64,000 nt of DNA from Bacteroidales bacterium (GTDB lineage: Bacteria; Bacteroidota; Bacteroidia; Bacteroidales; UBA932), in the NCBI GenBank assembly GCA_017427885.1, contig JAFRRW010000017.1:62001-126000 (forward strand), read 5' to 3'. A program made the translations under genes and the position numbers. Under the pieces are notes generated by a model. It ran no database searches. It was not told the origin of the DNA and saw only the letters and a program-made list of their open reading frames with translations. Shown piece after piece: positions 17,764 to 26,685 of this stretch (the stretch's first letter is position 1; every line of letters starts with the position of its first letter).

Positions 17764-18816
17764 TCATCGGCGGCGGAAAACCTCGCTGAGGTAGGAAAGG
17801 CCTCCGCAGACTGCCTGGGTTATTATCTGGGACTCGTGGGAAAGGGTGGCGAAAAGGATGCCCATCTCCCAGGGTACTCCGAACATGGTGAGGAGGGAAG
17901 TGGCGACTACCCAGTGGAAGGCCCCGAAACCTCCTGGAACGGGAATCAGGGAACTGAGGCTGCCCGCCATCATCAGGAAGAGGGCGTCGAGCATGTCGAG
18001 GCCGGAGACGTTGGCCACGGCGCCCTGGAGCACCGGACTGACTTTCCCGACGTCTATGCCCTGTACCGCCCACACTATTCCCGCACTCATCATCCAGTAG
18101 CACATCCATATCATCAGGGTCAGCACCACGAACTTCCATCCGCTCCTCATACGGAGGCAGGTCCCGAGCCCCTCCTTGATTCCTTCAAAGAATGAGGCCA
18201 CCCTGGACAGGTATCCGCTCCTGTGACGATACTTCACAGCCAGGAAAACCAAAATGGCGAGAACCAAAATGATAAGGACGGTCAGGAGCACCCCTCCGGA
18301 ACTGATTTTGGCAGAAATGGGGTCCAGGATTCCGCTTACGAAGAATTCCCCGTACCGCCCCATTCCCACGGTAAGGAAGCCCAGGACCAGCAGGATCACC
18401 ATCATTACGTCCCAGGCCCTCTCCATCACGACGGTTCCCAGCACCTTGTCGTAGGATGCGAGGGGTTTGTCCTGTGAATCCCTGGCCGAATGCCTGGTGA
18501 TGAACCCGCAACGGACGAATTCCCCCACCCTCGGCATTACCATATTCACTATATAACTGATATTCACCGCATTAAAAACGGTAAGCCTCTTCGTCGAAGA
18601 ATCTATAGGAATAAGAAGTTCCCTCCAACGCAAACCCCTGATCCAGAAAGACATGGCTCCGAATCCCATAGATATTGCGATGAATTCCCAGCGGCACGAC
18701 TTCAACCCCTCCCAGAAAGCTTTCCAATCAACCCCCTTGAAACAGAAATACAGCAGCACGACGGCCACGGCAAGCCATAGCAGGTAGTTCAGGGCGTTGG
18801 ATACACGTTTCTCCAT
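17764..18816 (-). CDS. Flippase-like integral membrane protein (LPG synthase TM family, UPF0104)
   Basis: The 350-residue protein has about eight hydrophobic segments and matches the TIGR00374/UPF0104 pattern, with WRGL-type loops (FWIRGLRWRELL near 60), NISYIVNMVMPRVGEFVRC near 95-113, and LIPVPGGFGAFHWVVA near 310. Relatives include the membrane half of lysylphosphatidylglycerol synthase and glycolipid flippases. No synthetase domain is attached, so a lipid-translocation role is the family expectation only. It heads a run with cysS and faces the adenosine kinase gene across a 73-base divergent gap. Confidence 0.8.
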   Translation of the reverse strand: MEKRVSNALNYLLWLAVAVVLLYFCFKGVDWKAFWEGLKSCRWEFIAISMGFGAMSFWIRGLRWRELLIPIDSSTKRLTVFNAVNISYIVNMVMPRVGEFVRCGFITRHSARDSQDKPLASYDKVLGTVVMERAWDVMMVILLVLGFLTVGMGRYGEFFVSGILDPISAKISSGGVLLTVLIILVLAILVFLAVKYRHRSGYLSRVASFFEGIKEGLGTCLRMRSGWKFVVLTLMIWMCYWMMSAGIVWAVQGIDVGKVSPVLQGAVANVSGLDMLDALFLMMAGSLSSLIPVPGGFGAFHWVVATSLLTMFGVPWEMGILFATLSHESQIITQAVCGGLSYLSEVFRRR

Positions 18817-18854
18817 ACAATCACAATATCATGCGAATTTAACATAAATTTTAA

Positions 18855-18862
18855 TAACTTTG
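18855..18862 (+). promoter_or_regulatory. -7 box TAACTTTG for the adenosine kinase operon
   Basis: TAACTTTG fits TAnnTTTG and would start transcription about 20 bases before the ATG at 18890. I see no clear TTG at the right distance upstream, so the -33 element is weak or absent. Confidence 0.5.
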
Positions 18863-18889
18863 CAATCCGAGCAACCACCAAGACCCGAA

Positions 18890-19900
18890 ATGAAATCAAT
18901 CCTCGGCATAGGCAACGCCCTCACTGACATACTCGCCGTCCTTCCGGACGACTCCCTCCTCGAGAAATACCACCTCCCCAAGGGGAGCATGCAGCACGTG
19001 GACATGGAGACCGGCGACAAGATCTGGTCCGCCCTCAGGGAAATCGGGGTCAAATACGTCCCCGGAGGGTCGGCCGCCAACACCATCACCTGCACGTCGA
19101 TTTTCGGAATGCCCTCGGGCTACATCGGAAAGATCGGCGACGACGAAATAGGGCATCTCTTCAAGAGCACGCTGGAGCAGTCCGGAGTGAAAATGACGAT
19201 GCTCCAGGGTACGAAATCCTCCGGAAGGTGCATGGTGTTCATCACCGGGGCCAACGCCGAGAGGACCTTCGCAGACTATATGGGAGCAGCCCTCGAACTG
19301 AGCCCCAAGGACCTTAAGCCGGAATATTTCCAAGGCTACGACTATTTCCATATCGAGGGATACCTGGTGCAGGACCAGGACCTCATCTCGACCGCCGTCC
19401 AGATGGCTAATGCCGCCGGGTGCATAATCTCCCTGGATATGGCCTCCTACAACGTGGTGGAGTCGAACGACGCCTTCCTGCACAACCTGGTGGACAATTA
19501 CGTGGACATAGTTTTCGCCAACGAATCCGAATCCAGGGCCTTCACGAAACTTCCTCCGCGCGAGGCGCTTGCGGAGATTTCGAGCCACTGCGACATAGCA
19601 GTGGTGAAGGTCGGGAAGGAGGGCTCGATGGTACAGAGCGGGGACGAATACCATTTCATCGGGTCCTGGCCGGCCAAGACCATCGACGCCACCGGAGCCG
19701 GGGACACCTACGCCGCCGGCTTCCTCTACGCCCACTCCCTCGGAATGCCCCTCAAGGTGTGCGGGGAGGTCGGTTCGATCCTGGCCGCGAAGGTTGTGGA
19801 AGTGGTGGGAACCAAGATAGACGTTCCGAGGTGGAAGGCCGCCAAGGAGGAAATCCGCGCCCTCATAAGAGAAAACGGGGTAAACGTTGAATTCGTATGA
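18890..19900 (+). CDS. PfkB-family adenosine kinase
   Basis: The 336-residue sugar kinase contains the PfkB signatures: an N-terminal GGSAANT block near 66-72 and the C-terminal DATGAGDTYAAGF with the catalytic Asp near 270. Within the family it most resembles bacterial and eukaryotic-type adenosine kinases (start ILGIGNALTDILAVL), which make AMP from adenosine. I start at 18890 because an upstream in-frame ATG at 18860 falls inside the -7 box. Its stop overlaps the next gene by four bases (ATGA). Confidence 0.82.
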   Translation: MKSILGIGNALTDILAVLPDDSLLEKYHLPKGSMQHVDMETGDKIWSALREIGVKYVPGGSAANTITCTSIFGMPSGYIGKIGDDEIGHLFKSTLEQSGVKMTMLQGTKSSGRCMVFITGANAERTFADYMGAALELSPKDLKPEYFQGYDYFHIEGYLVQDQDLISTAVQMANAAGCIISLDMASYNVVESNDAFLHNLVDNYVDIVFANESESRAFTKLPPREALAEISSHCDIAVVKVGKEGSMVQSGDEYHFIGSWPAKTIDATGAGDTYAAGFLYAHSLGMPLKVCGEVGSILAAKVVEVVGTKIDVPRWKAAKEEIRALIRENGVNVEFV

Positions 19901-20436
19901 AACTGATATCGGCAATAAAGTCTTTTTTGAGAAAAAGGAGCCTTCGGAAGCACCGCAGCCAGGAACCCACGGCGATGATGCCACTTTCAAGCATCCATAG
20001 CGTCACCGCCCTGCTGGATTCCGAGGACACCAGCTTCGACGAGTGCAAACTCCTCCTGCAGGGTTTTTTCCGTGAAAATAACCTCAAGGGGGAAATCTTC
20101 TTCCTTGACATGAAGAAACTCGGTTCGGGCGAAAGGCTCATCACCAGCATCACCGGCACCATCATCCGCAAGGACCTCAACTGGTTCGGCCGCCTCTCAG
20201 AGGAGAAGATCCGTCAGGTGACCGCCGCCAGGTCCGATCTTTTCATCTCCCTGGTGAACAGCGACGAATTCTCCGTAGAATTCATCTGCGCCATTTCTCC
20301 GGCCAGATTCAAAATAGGCCGCAAGCCTCTTCCGGGCAAAGTCTTCGACATGGTGATTTCAGATCCCACCGGACGCACCCTCTCCGAGGCAGAAGCCTTC
20401 CTGGCAATCAAGACCTATCTCGACAAGATAAAATGA
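19897..20436 (+). CDS. DUF6913-like protein
   Basis: The 179-residue protein has a basic N-terminus (FLRKRSLRKHR) and then an alpha/beta domain with no membrane segment or signal peptide, best matching the Bacteroidetes family DUF6913 as far as I recognise it. Its starts and stops overlap both neighbours by four bases, so it is translated together with the adenosine kinase and the DUF368 protein. Function unknown. Confidence 0.7.
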   Translation: MKLISAIKSFLRKRSLRKHRSQEPTAMMPLSSIHSVTALLDSEDTSFDECKLLLQGFFRENNLKGEIFFLDMKKLGSGERLITSITGTIIRKDLNWFGRLSEEKIRQVTAARSDLFISLVNSDEFSVEFICAISPARFKIGRKPLPGKVFDMVISDPTGRTLSEAEAFLAIKTYLDKIK

Positions 20437-21317
20437 GACAAGACATCGTGAACGCCGCGAAAGGCTTCGGAATGGGCTCCGGAGTCGTTCCGGGAGTGTC
20501 TGCGGGCACCATAGCCCTGATGACGGGCATCCTCGAGCCGATGCTGGAGTCCATCGACGCCATCCTCACCGCAAAGAACTGGAAACTCCTCTTCTCGGGA
20601 AAGGCGGCGGAGTTCTGGAAGGCCATCAAAGGAAGGTTCCTCCTTGGCGTCCTCATCGGATTCGCCGTCGGCTTCGTCCTTCTCGGTCATCTGGTAAAAT
20701 ATACACTAGCCCATTATCCCGTCCAGACCTACGCCTTCTTCTTCGCCCTGATCCTGGTCTCCTCCATCTATATGCTCGTCGAATACAGGAACTGGAAGTT
20801 CTCCGACATCCTCCTCCTTGTTCTCGGCGCCCTCGCCGGAGTTCTTCTCGCCCTCATTCCCAACGCCAGCGTCGCATCCTCGGCTCCGGCGTGGTATCTT
20901 ATCGTAAGCGGAGCCCTGGCGGTCTGTTCGATGATACTTCCAGGCATATCCGGCAGCTTCATCCTCCTGATTCTTGGCATCTACAATTATATGCTTGACG
21001 CCTTCCTCGAGATGGAGGCCGTTCCCGTACTCTGGTTCATCCTGGGCTGCATGATAGGAATGGTCCTGTTCTCGAAAGGACTCCACTGGCTGCTCGCAAA
21101 CCATCAGAGGCCCACGATGATGGTCCTCCTGGGCTTCGTGCTGGGCTTCCTGGTCAAGGTATGGCCCTGGAACGACATGGCTGCAGTGGAAGCCGCAAAC
21201 AACGCTTCTCAGACCCCCGGGAACCTTCACGTTCCGGGAGCCGTCATCTGGTTCGCTGCAGGGGCTATCCTTGTGGTGATTCTGGAGAGTCTTGGGAAGA
21301 AGGGGAAGAATTCATAG
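20433..21317 (+). CDS. DUF368 polytopic membrane protein (PopT-type undecaprenyl-phosphate translocase)
   Basis: The 294-residue protein has about eight membrane segments and the two DUF368 signatures: GMGSGVVPGVSAGTIALMTG near 11-30 and its internal echo MILPGISGSFILLILG near 168-183. DUF368 members (PopT) are reported to return undecaprenyl phosphate across the membrane for reuse in wall synthesis; assignment here is by family. The last 53 bases overlap the end of tatC on the other strand, an unusually long tail-to-tail overlap. Confidence 0.85.
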   Translation: MRQDIVNAAKGFGMGSGVVPGVSAGTIALMTGILEPMLESIDAILTAKNWKLLFSGKAAEFWKAIKGRFLLGVLIGFAVGFVLLGHLVKYTLAHYPVQTYAFFFALILVSSIYMLVEYRNWKFSDILLLVLGALAGVLLALIPNASVASSAPAWYLIVSGALAVCSMILPGISGSFILLILGIYNYMLDAFLEMEAVPVLWFILGCMIGMVLFSKGLHWLLANHQRPTMMVLLGFVLGFLVKVWPWNDMAAVEAANNASQTPGNLHVPGAVIWFAAGAILVVILESLGKKGKNS

Positions 21318-22203
21318 CCTCCTGCATTTCCTCACTCTGGTCATCGATGCTCTCCCAGTTATTGCGGGGATTGTCATCGTCTTCATCGTCATCCTCTGGA
21401 GGAGCAGGCCTCACCAGCAGGATGGAAAGTTCGTAGAGCAGGAAAAGAGGGATGAACACCACCGCAAGGGTGAACGGGTCGCCGGTGGGGGTGATGATTG
21501 CGGCCAGGACAAGAAGGGCCACGGCCGCATGTTTGCGGTACTGCCTCATGAATCCCCTGTGCAGAAGTTTCATCTTCGACAAAATCATCGCCACGAGGGG
21601 AAGTTCGAAGAGGAGTCCCATCATAAAGATGATAATGAGGAAGTTGTTCAGGTAGGAATCCATGCTGATCTGGTTCTCGATCAGCTCGCTCAGCTGGTAC
21701 TGGGTGAGGAACCTGAAGGCAAAGGGGAAAATCACGCAATAGCCCAGGGCGCAGCCGAGATAGAACATCCCGCCTCCGAAAATGAAGGCTGAGCTGAGAC
21801 TTTTCTCCTCGCTGGGGAAAAGGGCGGGTTTTATGAATTTCCAGATCTCGTACAGGACGAACGGGAAACCCAGCACCAGGCCCATCCAGAAGGACAGGAC
21901 GAAGTGTTTCATGAACTGGGTGGCCACGTTGATGTTGATGATATCGACGTGGAATTGCCCGTCACCGAAATCCGGAGCGAACGGTACGCCACGCAGGGCT
22001 GACAGCCAGCGGTACAGGAAGAAACTGCCGTCGGTAGGGCCCAGGATGAACCGGTCGAAAATGTGGGGGAGAACGATAAAAGAAAGTATCATGGTGACCA
22101 GGAGGACACCAAGGATACGATAAAGAGACATTCTGAGGACGTCGAGATGTCCCCAGAATGTCATTTCATCAGAATTGTCCTTTACAGCCGGCTTATTCGC
22201 CAT
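21265..22203 (-). CDS. tatC: Sec-independent translocase TatC
   Basis: TatC is the receptor subunit of the twin-arginine translocase. The 312-residue protein starts MTFWGHLDVLRMSLYR (the conserved cytoplasmic F..HL..LR) and has six hydrophobic segments, with YEIWKFIKPALFPSEEK in the middle. The C-terminal tail of about 45 residues is highly acidic (EDDDEDDD) and Ser/Pro-rich, longer than usual. It overlaps the upstream TIM-barrel gene by 11 bases and DUF368 tail-to-tail by 53. It is the last gene of a run starting with tatA. Confidence 0.94.
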   Translation of the reverse strand: MANKPAVKDNSDEMTFWGHLDVLRMSLYRILGVLLVTMILSFIVLPHIFDRFILGPTDGSFFLYRWLSALRGVPFAPDFGDGQFHVDIININVATQFMKHFVLSFWMGLVLGFPFVLYEIWKFIKPALFPSEEKSLSSAFIFGGGMFYLGCALGYCVIFPFAFRFLTQYQLSELIENQISMDSYLNNFLIIIFMMGLLFELPLVAMILSKMKLLHRGFMRQYRKHAAVALLVLAAIITPTGDPFTLAVVFIPLFLLYELSILLVRPAPPEDDDEDDDNPRNNWESIDDQSEEMQEAMNSSPSSQDSPESPQG

Positions 22204-23089
22204 AATGAACAGGAACGAAAGGAGCGGCGAGGAGATAGTCCACGCTGTTCTTCATCATATCCATGATGGTCTTGTCCTCGGGATGGCCTTCCACCTCGAC
22301 GACAATGGCTTCCACGCCGGCGACCTTCGCATTGTTGAAGATGGCGTCGAAACCGACCATACCGCTGGCTCCCAGGTCATAATGGTCCTTGATATGGAGC
22401 AGTTTGAAGCGGCCGGGATATTTCTGGAAATACTCGACGGGATAAGCCCTGCCCATCACGGCCCAGTAGACGTCCATCTCAAAGAAGACATACTGGGGAT
22501 CAGTGTTCTCCAGCATGAAGTCATAGACCTTCTTGTCGAGGTCGGTGACCTTGTCGAACTCCTGGGAATGGTTGTGATAGCCGAACTTGATGCCGGCCTC
22601 GGCGCATTTCTTACCGACAGCGTTGAAGTAGTCGCACCAGGTCTTGAGGTCCTTGGCGTTGAGGTTGCGGGCCATCGAAGGCATCACGATGTACTTCACT
22701 CCGGCTTCCTTGTGGGCTGCGATGCACTGGTCCCACCACTTGAGGGACTCGGTGAAATCGCCGCTCTTGAGCTCGTCCGGCGAAATGTACTTGTTCACGT
22801 GGGTGGAAAGGGACTCGAGTCCCACCTCGTCAAGGGCGGCCTTGTAGGCGGCGGGCTCGAGGCCGTAGATCGTGCCTTTGTCGGAATAACCGGCGGGCTC
22901 GACTGCGGTGTAGCCCATATCCGCAAGCTGCTTGAGGACGGGCTTGATGGCCTCGCCGCTGCCAAGGATCTCACGTACGGAATAAAGCTGTACGCCTATG
23001 TCCTTCTTGACAGGCTCCTTGACTGCCGCCTTGTTGCAGCAGGCAGTCAAAGTTGCCATTGCCAATACTACATACAGAATTCTCTTCAT
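22193..23089 (-). CDS. Xylose-isomerase-like TIM-barrel lipoprotein
   Basis: The 298-residue protein has a lipoprotein signal (LTAC, directly followed by a second Cys) and then a sugar-phosphate isomerase/epimerase (AP endonuclease 2-like) TIM barrel: IGVQLYSVRE, GYTAVEPAGY, FGYHNHSQEF, FFEMDVYWAVM and LLHIKDHY, which hold the usual metal-binding Glu, His and Asp. In the alternative glycan-breakdown route through 3-keto-glycosides, proteins of this family work with MocA oxidoreductases and DUF1080 hydrolases, exactly the neighbours here. Envelope location follows from the lipobox. Confidence 0.82.
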   Translation of the reverse strand: MKRILYVVLAMATLTACCNKAAVKEPVKKDIGVQLYSVREILGSGEAIKPVLKQLADMGYTAVEPAGYSDKGTIYGLEPAAYKAALDEVGLESLSTHVNKYISPDELKSGDFTESLKWWDQCIAAHKEAGVKYIVMPSMARNLNAKDLKTWCDYFNAVGKKCAEAGIKFGYHNHSQEFDKVTDLDKKVYDFMLENTDPQYVFFEMDVYWAVMGRAYPVEYFQKYPGRFKLLHIKDHYDLGASGMVGFDAIFNNAKVAGVEAIVVEVEGHPEDKTIMDMMKNSVDYLLAAPFVPVHYGE

Positions 23090-23101
23090 GGGAAAAATGC
23101 C

Positions 23102-23977
23102 TTAGTCGAGAATCTTTATGCGGATGTTGCGATACCAGACGTCGTCGCCGTGATCCTGGATGCCGAAGTATCCCTGATGCTCGGGGCCGCCGCAGTTGTT
23201 GAGGAGCTCGAAGGCAAGGGGCCATTTCTCCTGGCTGAACTTGCTGGCCTGGAGCATCTCGGTCCACTGGGGAGTCCACAGATGATACTCGACCACGTTT
23301 TCTCCGTTCTGGCCATGGACCACGGTGCCCTTGTAAACCATGATGTGGGCGTGGTTCCACTCTCCGTAAGGCTTCTGGTTCTGAGGCACGGCAGGAATCA
23401 TGTCATACAGGGATGCGCTCATGCGGTTGCCGTCCTTGCCCATCTTGGCGTCAGGATGGTTGGCGTTGTCAAGCACCTGATACTCGGGAGAGGAGATGTA
23501 GATAGGCTCGTAGCGGGTCTTTCCATCCTTCTCCGTGGTGACCTCCTGGGCGAGGTAGAAGATACCGGAGTTTCCTCCCTTGGAGATCTTCCACTCGAGG
23601 TCGAGCTCGAAGTTCTTGAACTGGTGGGCGAAAATCAGGTCTCCGCCTTCCTTGGTCTGGCCCTCGCCGGTGCCGGAGCCGGAAAGCTTGATGCAGCCGT
23701 TGTCGATAGTCCACCTTTCAGGAACATAGTCCTTTCCATAGCCCCTCCAGCCGGTGAAGGTCTTGCCGTCGAAAAGGATATAGTATCCGTCCTTGTCCTG
23801 CTTGAGGGTGGCGAGATCCACCTGGGGAGCCTGGATGATCTCATGGGCGGGAACTGCGGCCTCGGTCTCGGTCGCAGCGGCCTCGGCGGCAGCCTTGGCC
23901 TCTTTCTTCTTATTGCCGCAGGCAACCACCAAAGCGACGGCCGCGATGCAGGCGAAAACAGTTAATATGCGTTTCAT
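23102..23977 (-). CDS. DUF1080 lipoprotein (3-keto-glycoside hydrolase-like)
   Basis: The 291-residue protein has a lipoprotein signal ending VVAC, an Ala/Glu/Lys-rich linker to about residue 45, then a DUF1080 jelly-roll domain: YILFDGKTFTGWRG, DLEWKISKGGNSGIFYLAQE, YEPIYISSPEYQVLDN and HAHIMVYKG, ending with FGIQDHGDDVWYRNIRIK. DUF1080 proteins are known as 3-keto-disaccharide hydrolases or glycoside lyases. It sits between the MocA oxidoreductase that could make the keto sugar and the TIM-barrel protein that could process it. A second DUF1080 gene lies across the divergent gap at 25894. Confidence 0.86.
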   Translation of the reverse strand: MKRILTVFACIAAVALVVACGNKKKEAKAAAEAAATETEAAVPAHEIIQAPQVDLATLKQDKDGYYILFDGKTFTGWRGYGKDYVPERWTIDNGCIKLSGSGTGEGQTKEGGDLIFAHQFKNFELDLEWKISKGGNSGIFYLAQEVTTEKDGKTRYEPIYISSPEYQVLDNANHPDAKMGKDGNRMSASLYDMIPAVPQNQKPYGEWNHAHIMVYKGTVVHGQNGENVVEYHLWTPQWTEMLQASKFSQEKWPLAFELLNNCGGPEHQGYFGIQDHGDDVWYRNIRIKILD

Positions 23978-23998
23978 TGTGCTAAGATATTACTTGGA

Positions 23999-25483
23999 TT
24001 AAACATCGGTGGGCATTGCAGGAAGCTTCCAGCCTTCACGATAGGTGTGGTTGACGAGTTCCCTGGCATACTCGTTGGCGTCGATGGGCTCGGAGTAGTC
24101 GCGGGCGAAGGTCGGGTGACCGTCGGTGATGTTGAACTTGTCCTTGATGACGCTGCGGATCTGCGCAGTGGCGGGGATGTTGGTGAAGCGGAGGTTCTCT
24201 CCGTCCCACTTCAGCCACTGGCCGAGGGTCTGCAGACGAACGGCTGCGCAACCCATCACGATCATCTCGTTGAGAGGGCCGGCGAACTGGAAGTCGGACT
24301 CTGAAGGAACCCTGTATTCGGGAGCTTCCTTGCAGGCGCGCACCCAGTCCTGCTGATGTGCGTTGTCCTCGACTACGCGGCAGACCTGAGGAACGACAGG
24401 CTCGCGTCCGGAGCAGAGGAAAGGCTCGTTTCCATAGCAGCCGACGACCATCGTGTCCTTGGTACCGTACCACACGGTGACACCGTCGGAACTGAACTTC
24501 TTGCCTTCAGGCATGTTGAAGGGGAACTCGGGAACGATGCCTCCGTCGGACCAGGTGAGGGTGACGGGCGGAAGGGCGACCTTGGGAAGGTTGTCACGGG
24601 CAGGGAACTTATAGACGATCCTCTCAGCCGCAGGGCAGGAGTCGGTCATAAGCATCGTGGAGCTGCCGACGATATCGGTAGGAGAACCGAGGTTCAGGGC
24701 CTTGAAAGCGACCTGGAGGATGTGGTTCGCCATGTCGCCGAGGGCTCCGGAACCGAAGTCCCACCAGCCGCGGAAGTTCCAGGGAGTGTACACGGGATGG
24801 TACTCGCGGAACTTGGCAGGGCCGATGAAGGAATCCCAGTTCATAGTCTTGGGCACGGGAGCCGGCTCGGTGGGAGCGTTGATGCCCTGAGGCCAGATGG
24901 GCCTGTTGGTGAAGGCGTCGATCCTGGTGACCTCGCCGATCTCACCGTTGAGGAACCAGTTGATGGCCTTGCGCGTACCCTCTCCGGAAGCGCCCTGGTT
25001 ACCCTGCTGGGTGGCCACCTTATACTTCTTGGCGAGCTTGGTAAGGAGCCTGGACTCATAAGGATAGAGGGTCATCGGCTTCTCCACGTACACGTGCTTG
25101 CCGGCGGTGATGGCGTCGGCCGCGATGATGGCGTGGGTGTGGTCGGCTGTCGCAACGATGACGGCGTCGGCGCTCTTCAGCATCTTGTCGTACATCTTGC
25201 GGTAGTCGTTGAACTTCTTGGCGTTCGGATACTGCTTGAACACGTGGTCGGCGTATGCCCAGTCCACGTCGGCGAGGCCGATGATGTTCTCTGTCTTGGC
25301 AACGGCACGGAGGTCGGAAGCTCCGCGGCCGCCGATTCCGACGCCGAGGACGTTCAGCTTGTCGCTGGGAGCGGCTGTGTGGCCATAGGTCTTGCCGAGG
25401 ATCGTGCTGGGAGCCACGGTGAGCCCGATGGCGGCGGCAGTCCCGGTCTTAAGGAAAGATCTTCTGGTGATTTCTTTGCTCAT
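23999..25483 (-). CDS. Tat-exported Gfo/Idh/MocA oxidoreductase
   Basis: The 494-residue protein starts with a twin-arginine signal (RRSFLK at 6-11), then a Rossmann domain (LNVLGVGIGGRGASDL) and the conserved EKPMTLYPYE with the Lys-Pro of the family, followed by the alpha/beta substrate domain (WNFRGWWDFGSGALGDMANHILQ). Exported members bind their NAD cofactor before folding, hence Tat. The likely reaction is oxidation or reduction at sugar C3, feeding the DUF1080 protein next door; this is family-based. It lies 21 bases downstream of tatA. Confidence 0.9.
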   Translation of the reverse strand: MSKEITRRSFLKTGTAAAIGLTVAPSTILGKTYGHTAAPSDKLNVLGVGIGGRGASDLRAVAKTENIIGLADVDWAYADHVFKQYPNAKKFNDYRKMYDKMLKSADAVIVATADHTHAIIAADAITAGKHVYVEKPMTLYPYESRLLTKLAKKYKVATQQGNQGASGEGTRKAINWFLNGEIGEVTRIDAFTNRPIWPQGINAPTEPAPVPKTMNWDSFIGPAKFREYHPVYTPWNFRGWWDFGSGALGDMANHILQVAFKALNLGSPTDIVGSSTMLMTDSCPAAERIVYKFPARDNLPKVALPPVTLTWSDGGIVPEFPFNMPEGKKFSSDGVTVWYGTKDTMVVGCYGNEPFLCSGREPVVPQVCRVVEDNAHQQDWVRACKEAPEYRVPSESDFQFAGPLNEMIVMGCAAVRLQTLGQWLKWDGENLRFTNIPATAQIRSVIKDKFNITDGHPTFARDYSEPIDANEYARELVNHTYREGWKLPAMPTDV

Positions 25484-25504
25484 AATGTAGGTGAATATTG
25501 AATG

Positions 25505-25720
25505 TTAATTGGTTTTAGTCTTCGGGCCTTCGTCCTTGGTGATCTCGTCGACATTGAGGTCCTTCTCGATCTCGTTCATTCCCTGCTTGAAACTCTTGAC
25601 GCCCTTTCCGAGCCCCTTCATAAGTTCAGGAATCTTCTTGCCGCCGAAAAGCAGCAGGACGACGAGGCAGATGACGACTATTTCGCCGGCACCAAGATTG
25701 AAAATTAAAAGATGGTTCAT
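25505..25720 (-). CDS. tatA: Twin-arginine translocase subunit TatA
   Basis: The 71-residue protein has one membrane segment ([15 protein letters not shown]) followed by the TatA amphipathic helix [20 protein letters not shown] and a short charged tail. It is the first gene of the run tatA-MocA-DUF1080-TIM barrel-tatC. No tatB is seen, as expected for this phylum. Confidence 0.93.
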   Translation of the reverse strand: MNHLLIFNLGAGEIVVICLVVLLLFGGKKIPELMKGLGKGVKSFKQGMNEIEKDLNVDEITKDEGPKTKTN

Positions 25721-25826
25721 GATATATTTTTATTGAAAAACGTTTTCGCGCATTATCCTGACGAATTTAAGTAATAATATCCGAAATAGCAAAAAAAATA
25801 ATTAATCAGGTGTTTATCCCGGATTG

Positions 25827-25858
25827 TTTGCATTTCCGTCATTGCTTTCATATATTTA
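25827..25858 (+). promoter_or_regulatory. Promoter of the second DUF1080 gene
   Basis: TTTG (25827-25830), exactly 20 bases, then TATATTTA (25851-25858), one mismatch from TTTG-N20-TAnnTTTG. It would start transcription near 25865, leaving a leader of about 30 bases before the ATG at 25894 and ruling out in-frame ATGs further upstream as starts. Confidence 0.65.
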
Positions 25859-25893
25859 TGGCGAGAATGGATCAAATCAAGTTTTTACATATC

Positions 25894-26670
25894 ATGAAAA
25901 CGAACTTCATCATTGCGGCAGCGCTTTTCTGCCTCTGCCTCTCATCCTTCGCCCAGGAAAAAACCTATCCCGCACCGGAACCGATGCGTCCCGGGATGTC
26001 CGAATACTGGACTCCCCAGCCCAAGGTCGTCACCCCCGGCGACATACTGATCAACACAGCCCCTTCCGACGCCATCGTGCTTTTCGACGGAAAGGACCTT
26101 TCCAAATGGGAGTCGTCGAAAGGCGGGGATCCGGCCTGGAAGGTGGCCGACGGAGTAATGACCGTCAGCAAGGAAAAAGGCTCCGGCGACATCAGGACCA
26201 AGGAGACTTTCGGAAGTTTCCAGCTGCATCTTGAATGGAGGGTTCCCGAAGACATCGAAGGTTCCAACCAGGCGAGGGGCAACAGCGGCGTTTTCCTGCA
26301 GGGTATGTACGAAATCCAGATACTGGACAATTACATAAATGAGACATACGTGAACGGAATGGTCGGTTCCGTTTACAAACAGTCTCCGCCGCTGGTGAAC
26401 GCAATGCGCAGGCCGGGAGAATGGAACGTCTATGACATCATCTACACCGCTCCCGTCTTCAATCCCGACGGAACCTACCTCTACCGTCCCCGAGTAACCC
26501 TGCTCCACAACGGGGTGGTGGTCCAGAACAACGTGGAAATCCTGGGAACCACCGAGTATATCGGATTCCCCAAGGTCCGTCCGCACGGGGACGGCCCCAT
26601 CGGCCTCCAGATGCACGGAGACCCCAGCAAACCCATCAGTTTCAGGAACATCTGGATCCGCAGGCTGTAG
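25894..26670 (+). CDS. Secreted DUF1080 protein (3-keto-glycoside hydrolase-like)
   Basis: The 258-residue protein has a cleavable signal peptide (MKTNFIIAAALFCLCLSSFAQ) rather than a lipobox, then a DUF1080 domain: AIVLFDGKDLSKWES, HLEWRVPEDI, GNSGVFLQGMYEIQILDNY and the ending GPIGLQMHGDPSKPISFRNIWIR. It is transcribed divergently from tatA and is only distantly similar to the DUF1080 lipoprotein at 23102. The start is chosen from the promoter position and the signal peptide. It probably works with the neighbouring 3-keto-sugar genes. Confidence 0.85.
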   Translation: MKTNFIIAAALFCLCLSSFAQEKTYPAPEPMRPGMSEYWTPQPKVVTPGDILINTAPSDAIVLFDGKDLSKWESSKGGDPAWKVADGVMTVSKEKGSGDIRTKETFGSFQLHLEWRVPEDIEGSNQARGNSGVFLQGMYEIQILDNYINETYVNGMVGSVYKQSPPLVNAMRRPGEWNVYDIIYTAPVFNPDGTYLYRPRVTLLHNGVVVQNNVEILGTTEYIGFPKVRPHGDGPIGLQMHGDPSKPISFRNIWIRRL

Positions 26671-26685
26671 AGACAGTAACCTGTT

